Assembly: GCA_043101605.1 (NCBI GenBank)
Contig: JBICIG010000093.1
Span: forward strand, 1 to 64,000
Origin: JBICIG01 sp043101605
GTDB taxonomy: Bacteria > Planctomycetota > Phycisphaerae > Phycisphaerales > UBA1924
Length of the DNA: 64,000 bases
Reading direction: 5' to 3'
Below are positions 53,101-62,100 of this stretch, in pieces; position 1 is the first letter of the stretch, and each line of letters starts with the position of its first letter. The position numbers and the translations under genes were made by a program. Under the pieces are notes generated by a model. It made no database searches and had not been told where the DNA came from. It saw only the letters and a program-made list of their open reading frames with translations.

Positions 53101-56100
53101 CGACGAGGTGACCTTCGAGCGGGTCGAGGCGGTGCTGGCGGATCTTTCGGCGGTGCCGGTCGAGAAGGACCTGCGGATCATCCCGATCGCCAACGCGGAG
53201 GCGTCGTCGTTCGGGGACCGGGCGACGCAGATCTACGACGCGCAGATCGCGCAGATCCCGGGCGCCAACCCGGTCGAGGTGAGCATCGACGAGGAGACGA
53301 ACTCGCTGGAGATCGTCGCCGACCGCGAGGCGATGGAACGCTTCATGCGCATCGTCGATCAGCTCCAGGAGCAGGCGGGCCCGCAGCGGCAGGTGCGGCT
53401 GGTGGAGCTTCGGATCGCCAAGGCGGCCGACGCGGTGCAGTTCCTCAACGAACTGGTGTCGTCGAGCCAGACCTTCCGGGCCGATTCGGGCCCGCAGCCG
53501 GCGTTCGAGGCGATCGAGTCGACGAACACGGTGATGATTGCGGCGACGCCGCTGCAGATCCCGATCGTCGAGCAGCTTCTACGCAACCTGGATCAGTCGC
53601 AGGTCGCCGAGACGGCGCCGCTGCGGATTCTGCGCCTGCGATCGACGGACGCGGTGGAGCTTGCGCGCGTTCTCCAGCAGAGCTACGACCGGCGGCCGGT
53701 GGATGAGAAGGCGGCGCGCCCGGTGACGATCCAGGGTGATCCGGCGACGAACACTCTGATCGTCAGCGCGCATCCGGAGATGCTGGGGGAGATCGATCAA
53801 CTCGTTACGGAGATGAACGAGTCGCAGGCGTTCGACGCCGAGGGTCGGGAGATCGCGATCTTCCCGCTGAAGATCGCGCGGGCGGAGGAACTCGCCAAGA
53901 CGATCGACACGATGTTCCCCGAGCCTCCGATGCCCTACGACCCGCGGACGCGGCAGCCTCGCCCGGACCTGCGGCAGCCCAAGGAGATCGTGGTTCGCGC
54001 GGACCGGGCGACCAACTCGCTGATTGTTGATGCGCCCGCGAAGCGGCTGGCTGGGTTCGAGCAGTTGGTGAGGAGCCTGGATCAGCGGCAGCTCGGGGAA
54101 GATGTGGAGCTTCGGACCTACCGCGTCGAGCAGGCGGATCTCAACGCCGTGCAGCGAACGCTGGATGAGCTGGCCCAGAGCAACGCGCTGGGCGCGACGG
54201 GGCAGACGCCGGTGTCGATCGAGGTCGAGCCGGTGAGCCGGACGCTGGTGGTCAGCGGCCCGCTGACGATCTTCCCGCAGGTGGAGAAGGTGCTCGAGCA
54301 GTTCGAGGAGCAGCCCGATTCGCCGCAGACGACGATGCGTCTCTACACGCTGCAGCACGCGCGGGCGGACCGGCTCGAGGCGCTGCTGAGCCAGTTGCTG
54401 GTGACGCGGCTTCGCGAGGAGCAGCGTTCGACCGGGGCGGCGACGCGGGAGATCGAAGGGCTGCTGGATGTCGCGGCTGACCGCGCGAGCAACACGCTGA
54501 TCATCAGCGCTCCCGAGTCGATCCAGCAGATCGCCGAGCAATTGATCCGCTCGCTGGATGTCGAGGCGGCGAGCATGGGCTCGGCGGTCATCCGGGTCGT
54601 GCCACTGACCTACGCGGACGCCGGGTCGGTGTCGCAGACCATCACGCGGGTGCTCCCGACGCTCGATCTACCGAGCGGGGGCGAGGTCTTGGTCGTGCCG
54701 GCGGCGGGATCGAACGCGATCCTGCTCTCGGGGGCCGAGGCGGACCTGGCGAAGGTTGAGGAACTGATCTCGCCGCTGGATCAGCGGCCGACGGATGAGA
54801 ACACGATCGCGGTCGAGACTTTCGAGCTCGAGCACGCGTCGGCGACGGCGATCGCTCAGACGGTGCAGCGGCTTCTGGCCGACCAGCTCCAGTCCGATCC
54901 GCGGATTCTCGCGGCGCAGATCCGCTACTTCCGCGGTCAGGTGCCGCAGCGCGTGACGGTGCGCGTCGAAGCCGACGAGCGGACGAACGCGTTGGTGGTT
55001 TCCGGGCCGGCGTCGTCGCTGGAGTTGGCGGCGGAGGTGATCCAGCGGCTCGATGAGCCCGATGCCGACGGGAACCGCATCATCCGGACTTTCGCGCCGG
55101 CGCGGGCGCAGGCCGACACGCTCGCGGCGGAGGCGACGCGGCTGTTTGCTTCGCGCTATCGCAACGCGCGACAGCGGCCGGAGATCGTGTCGCAGCCGCG
55201 TGCGGGCGTGGTGTTCGTCGTCGGGTCGGAGGCGGTCGTCGCGGACGCCGTGGTGCTGCTGGAAGAGATTGACGGTCGTTCGCCGGTGCTCCCGGCGCTG
55301 GATCTGACGCTGGTGTCGCTGGAGCACACCGAGGCCCAGACGGTGGCGCGGGTGGTCGAGGGCATGCTGCGCGATCGCTCGCGTTGGCCGGCGGAGCTTC
55401 GGGATGCCGAACGGGCGGGGCTGTCGATCCCGCTGCCGACGGTGACCGCCGACGCAAGGTCGAACCGGCTGTTGGTGAGCGCGCCGACTTCGCTGCTGCC
55501 GATGGCGCGAGCGATCATCGAGGGGCTCGACTCGCCCGATGACGACGGCGGGATGACCGTCAGTGTGCACCGGCTCGAACGGGGCGACGCGACGGCGGTC
55601 GCCGCGGCGCTGCGCGATGCGCTGCGTTCGGCGGCGGGCCCGGGCGAGCCGACGCCGACGGTGTCGTTTGAGGCGCGGAGCAACGCGGTGCTGGTCTCGG
55701 GGACAGAGGCGCAGCAAGACGAAGCACGCCGCCTGATCGGGGAGATGGATGTCTCGCTGGATGTCGACGGCCTCGCGGTGCGCACGCTGTATCTCGATCA
55801 CGCACGGGCGGAAGCGGTGGCGCCGCTGGTCGAGCAGTTGCTGACACGGCAGAGCGAGATCGACCTGATCCCGGATTGGGCCCGCTGGACTTACATCCAG
55901 ACGCGCCAGCGGCAGGGGGGCGATTCGGCGGTCGAGCAGCCGGTGCGGGTCGTGGCCGAACCGAGGCTGAACGCGCTGATCGTCAGCGCGCCCGCCGGCG
56001 TGCTGGAACTGGCCGAGCAGGTCGTGTCGGAGATCGACCGGGAGCGGGAGGGAGCGGAGACCGACCGGCTGGTGCGCGTGATTCCGGCGATGAACGCCGA

Positions 56101-59100
56101 TGCGCGCGAACTGGCGGCGACGATCGAGGCGGTGTTCGCCGATGAGATCGAGGCGGGGCCCTCGCCCGTGGTGCGGGTGGATCAGCGCAGCAACGCCCTG
56201 ATCGTCAAGGCGAGCGCGGCCCAGCTCCAACGCATCGGCGATCTGGTGGAGCAGGTGGATCGGGCCGCGCTGGTCAGCAGCCGCGAGCTGCGGATGGTGC
56301 GCGTCGATCCTTCGCGGGCGGATGCGACGGCGGTTGCGATGACGCTCAAGCAGTTGCTCGAGCGTGGTGGGGGCGTGAAGGTCGAGGTGATCTCGGCGGA
56401 GGAGCTTCTCAAGCGGGAGGACGGCAGCCGCGGGCCGAGCGGCTCGCGGGTCGAGCCCGATGAGGAGGATGCCCGCCCTTTCGTCCGCGTCCCTGATGAG
56501 CCGCAGCCGCCCGGGCGTGCGAACCTGACCGGGCGTGCTCTGATCGATACGGTGCTGGGTGCGGCGATCGCGTCGCAGCCCGGGGAACCGCCGGCGGCGG
56601 GTGACGCGCCGGGGGGTGAGCCGGAGCAGCCGACGCTGACGATCGCGATCGACCCGGAGACGAACTCGCTGATCGTGGTCGGCTCGACGCGGCTGACCGA
56701 CCGCGTGGCGCAGTTGGCGGCGGAGATCGAGCGGCAGATGCCGCCCGAGCCGACGGCGGTGCGGGTCGTGCGGTTGCCGGATGGTGCCGACGCGGGCCCC
56801 ATCGCGAACCTGCTCCGGGCGACGATCGGGCAGGTCGGGCGTGCGAGCGCGGACAACCCGGGCGGGTTTACCGGGCGGGTCGCGGTCAGCCCGGACCCGC
56901 TGGGTGGCTCGCTGGTGGTGTGGGCGAACGACACGGATTTCAAGGTGATGGGTTCGCTCATCGCGTCGCTGGCGACCGAAGAGGCGGCTCCCGAGCGCAT
57001 GGTCAAGGTGTATGCGCTGGAGAACATGGACGCTGGTCGCGCGACGCGGGCGGTGGCGGACTTCATCTCGCCGAGGCCATCCGGACGGCAAGCCCAGCGG
57101 ATCCGTGCGCTGGATCTTGCGCTCGAGCAGGGGCCCGAGGGCCCCGTGCGCGCCAAGGTGGACCCCGCGACGGTGAGCGTGACGGCCGACCCGAGCGGGA
57201 CGCGGCTGATCGTGTCCGCGCCGGCTGAATCGATGGAATTGATTGATGCGTTCATCTCGCTGATCGATCAGAGCCCGGTGGGGGATCGGCTGGCGATCCG
57301 GCGGTACGAACTGGAAAATGCGCGTGCCGACGATCTTTCTCGCACCCTGCAGCAGCTCTTTGATGCGCAGCGGCAGGGGGCGGTCGCGGGCGACCTGCCT
57401 CGGGCGCGGTTCGTGCCCGATGATCGGACGAACTCGCTGCTGGTGACGGCTTCGAGCGAGCAGCACGCGGAGATCGAGCGGCTGCTGGACGCGGCCGACA
57501 TCGAACTGGCCGACGACGAACTGGAGACGATGATCTTCACGCTCCAGCAGGCGCAGCCGACGACGGTGCAGCGGGTGCTCGAGCAGATCGTGATCGGGCG
57601 GGATCCGGCCAAGCGTGAGCGGGTGCAGATCTCGGCGGAGAACAATTCGAGCATTCTGGTGGTGCGAGCGCCGGCCGAGGACGCCGAGCAGGTTCGCCGG
57701 ATCGTCGACGAGGTGGACAAGGCCGAGACGACCGGGCTGCCGATCCGCGTCATCCAGCTCCAACAGGCCGACGCGATGGCCGCGGCACGCTCGCTGTCGC
57801 AGTTCTTTCAGGCGCGCGCACAGGTGTCGAGCGGCCCCGGGCGGCGGGTGACCAACCGCGTCGCGGTGATCGGGGATCGCGAGAGCGGGACGCTGATCGT
57901 CGCGGCGAGCGACGAGGACTTTGCGCAGATCGAGGAGCTCGCGGCCGCGTTCGATGAACGGGCCGAATCGGCCGAACTGCAGATCAAGGTCATCCAGCTC
58001 AAGAACTCGCAGGCGGCCGACCTCCAGACGACGCTCGAGAACATCCAGGATCAGTTGTGGACCGAGCGGGTGTGGGGGAACCGGGCTCAGGACGAGCGGC
58101 AGGACCGGCTGTATGTGCAGGTGAATCAGCGCACGAACAGCATTGTTCTGCTCGGGCAGGGCTCGACGATGGAGACGATGGAGCGCATCGTCGAGAAGCT
58201 GGATGCCGAGCCGCCGGCGCAGGCAAAGCGGACGGTCGCGGCGGTGACGCTCGATCGGGCCGACCCGCGGTCGATCCAGCGTGTGATCCAGCAGTCGTTC
58301 GCGACGCCGGGGTGGCGTTCGTGGTGGGGGGCGGATCCGGCGGCGATCCTGGTGGAGATCGATCCCGCGCGGCGGATGGTGATGCTGATCGGTTCGCGGT
58401 CGCAGATCGACGATGCGCGTGCGTTCATCGAGGAACTCGACCAGGCGGGGGATGCGAGCGGGGCGACGGTGCGCACGATCACGCTGCGCCACGCCGAGGC
58501 GAACCGCGCCGCCGATAGTATCAACCGGTTCATCCGCGACCGGGCGCGGGCCGAGGGCCGCCAGCCCGAGCCGATCGCGGTGATCGGTTCGAGCGAGGGG
58601 AATGTGCTCATCGTGAGCGCGTCGGCCGCGGATCTGCCTCTGATCGAGGAACTGGTCGCGCAGATCGACCAGCCGGAACTGGGGGACGATCGGGCGATCG
58701 AGGTGTACGCGCTGCAGAACGCGTCGCCCGACGAGACGGCCCGGACGCTGCGGTCGATGTTCCCCGCGACGCGGGCGGATGATCGGGTGATCGTGACGCC
58801 GCAGGTCTCGAACCGCTCGCTGATCATCTCGGCGCCGAGCGCCCAGTTCGAGCAGATCGAGGTGCTGCTGAGCGAGTTGGACAAGCCGCTGACGACCGAC
58901 GATGTGACCTTCGTGACGGTGGGGCTGGAGGCGGCGCGGGCGGCGGATGTGGCGGCGGCGCTGCAGAGCTCGCTTCCTGACAATGTCAATGTGCGCATCA
59001 CCACCGTTGATCGGAGCAACTCGCTGCTGCTGACCGGTTCGCCCGAGTCGATCGAGTTGGTCGTGCAGCAGATCGAGCGGCTGGACACCGAGCCGGTGCG

Positions 59101-62100
59101 CTCGCTCCAGCAGTTCAAGCGCATCCGGCTTGAGCACGCCATGGTCGATGATGTGTGGCTCACGCTGACGGAGATTCTGCGCTCGCGGCGGTCGTCGCCC
59201 AGCGAGCCGCGAGCGACGATCGACTATTCGCTGACCGACAACACGCTGTCGATCTCGGCGACGGCGGACCAGCTCGAGTTCATCGAGCAGATGGTCAAGG
59301 AGCTCGACCAACCGAGTTCGACCGAGCGGACGACCGAGTTTGTGCGCCTGGAGAACGCCGACGCCGAGCAGACGGCCACCGCGCTGCAGGTGTTCTATGG
59401 GAGGCTTGCGCCCGAGGCGAGCACCCCTGGGGCGCGGCGCGTGACGATCGTGCCCGATCCGGCGTCCAACTCGCTTGTGATCAGCGCGGACAAGGCGGAG
59501 TGGTCGGGCATCCGATCGCTGCTGGAGAAGCTTGACACGCCCGAGTACGACACCTCGCGACAACTCGTGGTGATCCCGCTCAAGCACGCCGATGCGGCGA
59601 GCGTGGCGCGCGCGCTGACCGAGGGCTTCCAGGCGTCGCTTGATCGGCAGCTCGAGCGCGAGCGGGTGCGGCTGGAGCAGGAGCGGCGCTCGCAGGGCGG
59701 CAGGAACCCCAACAGCTTCTTTGAGCCGCCGGTGCTGGTGCAGACCGACGAGACGCCGAATGTGTCGGCGGAGGTGCAGACGAACTCGCTGATCGTGTTC
59801 GCCAGCCGGCGTGATCTGGAGCGGATCCGTGCGATCGTCGAACAGCTCGATGTGCCGGAGGTGCTCAAGCTGCCCGAGGCGAGGATCATCCCGCTCGAGA
59901 GCGGTCGGGCGACGGATGTGGCGCGGGTGATCCGCGAGATGTTCCGCACGGGCCAGGCCGGGACGGGCAGCCCGCGCGGGGCGGTGGTGTACGGCGATGA
60001 TGCGAGCAACACGCTGATCGTGCGTGCCGAGGATGATCAGTTCGAGCAGATCTCGGCGTTGGCGCGTTCGCTGCAGGTGCACGCATCGGATGCGCGGGTG
60101 TCGCCCCGCGTGCTGCGTGTGAGCTCACAGCCGGCGGCGAGGCTGCGCGACACGCTCCTGCGCACTTTCCAGCCGATCGCGGCGCAGGAACGGGAGAGCC
60201 TGGCGATCGAGATCGATCGGCAGCAGAACGCGCTGATCGTGGCGTCGAGCGAGCGGATGTTCCGCGAGATCGAGTCGCTGGTGGCCGAGCTTGACGGCGG
60301 GGCGGATCAGCCGGGCGGGGAGGAACTTCCGACGCCGGGTCCCGGGCAGGGGCTGTTCATCATCGATGTCGAGAATCACTCGCCGCAGCAGATGCAGGGG
60401 CTGCTGGTGAACCTGGGCGTGACGCGCCCGCAGGCGGCGGACCGTCCGGGGCTGGTGGCCGAGCCGGTGACGATCGTGCCGCTGAGCACGCGGCCGGCGC
60501 TGGCGGTGCTGGCGTCGAGCGCGGACGGGCGTGCGATGGAGCGGCTGATCGAAGCGCTCGATGCCGAGCCGACCGGGGATGCGCAGCGGGTGGATGTGGT
60601 GTTCCTGCGGCTCGCCGATGCGCGGGCGGTGGTGACCTCGCTGAACCAGATGCTCGACACGGCTTCGCAATCGACGAGATCGGGTCCGGCGCAGGCGTTG
60701 TCGGAGCAGATCCGGCGGCTGGCGATCGCGAACCCGGCGTGGGATCGGGACGACATCGAGGTTGATCTGACCGAGCCGATCCGTCTGATCCCCGATACGC
60801 AGAGCAACGCGGTGACAATCGCTTCGACGCCCGGCAATGTCGCGGCGCTGAAGGATGTGGTCTCGATGCTCGACACGCTACCGGTGGGCGACGCGGTGGT
60901 GGTGCGGATCTTCCCGCTGGAGAATGCGTCGGCGCGGCGGGTGCAGCAGGTCGTCGAGGACCTGTTCCGCCAGGGCGAGACGCTCCGGCGCTTGCCGGGC
61001 ACGCAGCGGCGGGGGCTTCCCAGCACGGCGACGGGACAGGCGCTGGCCGGTGAGATCGCGGTGTCGATCGACGAACGCACGAACGCGCTGATCGTCGCGG
61101 GGCGTGAGGAGGCGGTGGCGTTGGTCGAGGTGCTGGTGGCGGATCTGGACGACGACGCGACGGCGAGTTGGGTTGAGCCGACGATCGTGCCGCTCGAGCA
61201 CGCCGACCCGGTGAAGCTCTCGACGACGCTGCGGCGGGTGCTGGTCGAAGGGCTCGGCGGAGCTCCCGAGGCGAGCGGGCTGCAGCGGCAGGTGGCGCGG
61301 CTGCGCATCGTGCAAGCGGGGGGCGATGCGAGCGATCCGAAGGCTCGGGTCGAGGGAGACCTGTTCGCGCCGATGACGGGTCTGGTCATCCTGCCCGAGG
61401 AGAACCTCGGGGCGCTGCTGGTGGTCGGGTCGACGAAGAATGTCGCGGTCGTGCGTGAGCTCGTCGGGATGCTGGATGTGCCGGCGGCGGCGGCGGGGAA
61501 CGAGGTGATCGTGTACCCGCTGACTTACGCGGCGGCGGACCGGGTCGCGGGAATCATCCGCGACATCTTCCGCGAGCGGGAGGCGGTCGGGGAGATCCGG
61601 GCCGAGGATCGGCTGATCGTCTCGACGGACCTGCGCACCAACGCGCTGATCGTTTCGACGAGCCCTCGCAGTGCGGCGATCCTTGAGACGCTGCTCGAGA
61701 CGCTGGATGCCGAGCAGACCAACCTGAGCGTCGGCGTGCGGGTCATCACGGTCGATGACGCGGATGTGCAGACGCTGGCGCCGAAGATTCAGCGGTTGAT
61801 GCGTGAGCGGATCGCCGCGAGCCGGCGGGCGGGGATCCCCGAAAGCCCGTCGGACGCGTTCGTGATCGAGCCGGAGCCGGCGACGAACTCGCTGATCGTG
61901 GCGGCGAGCGAGGAGAACTTCCAGGTTGTCGAGGAGCTGATCGCGGCGCTGACCGAGAGCGCCGCGGCGACGGGGGACGACCGGAGCGAACTGGTCTATG
62001 TGCCCGCGGGGCAGGCCGAGGAGATTGCGCAGGCGATCGGGGACCTGTATGTCCGGCGAGAGAACGAGCGGCGTGGCGACGGATCGGTCGCGGTGGTGCC

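Noticed and set aside
54668..60082. A 1,804-codon open frame on the minus strand, with other long minus-strand frames at 48986-52606 and 60878-63907
   Set aside because: They are mirror images of the giant secretin in a GC-rich genome. Their translations are Arg/His/Pro-rich with no domains, while the plus strand shows clear, repeated secretin units.
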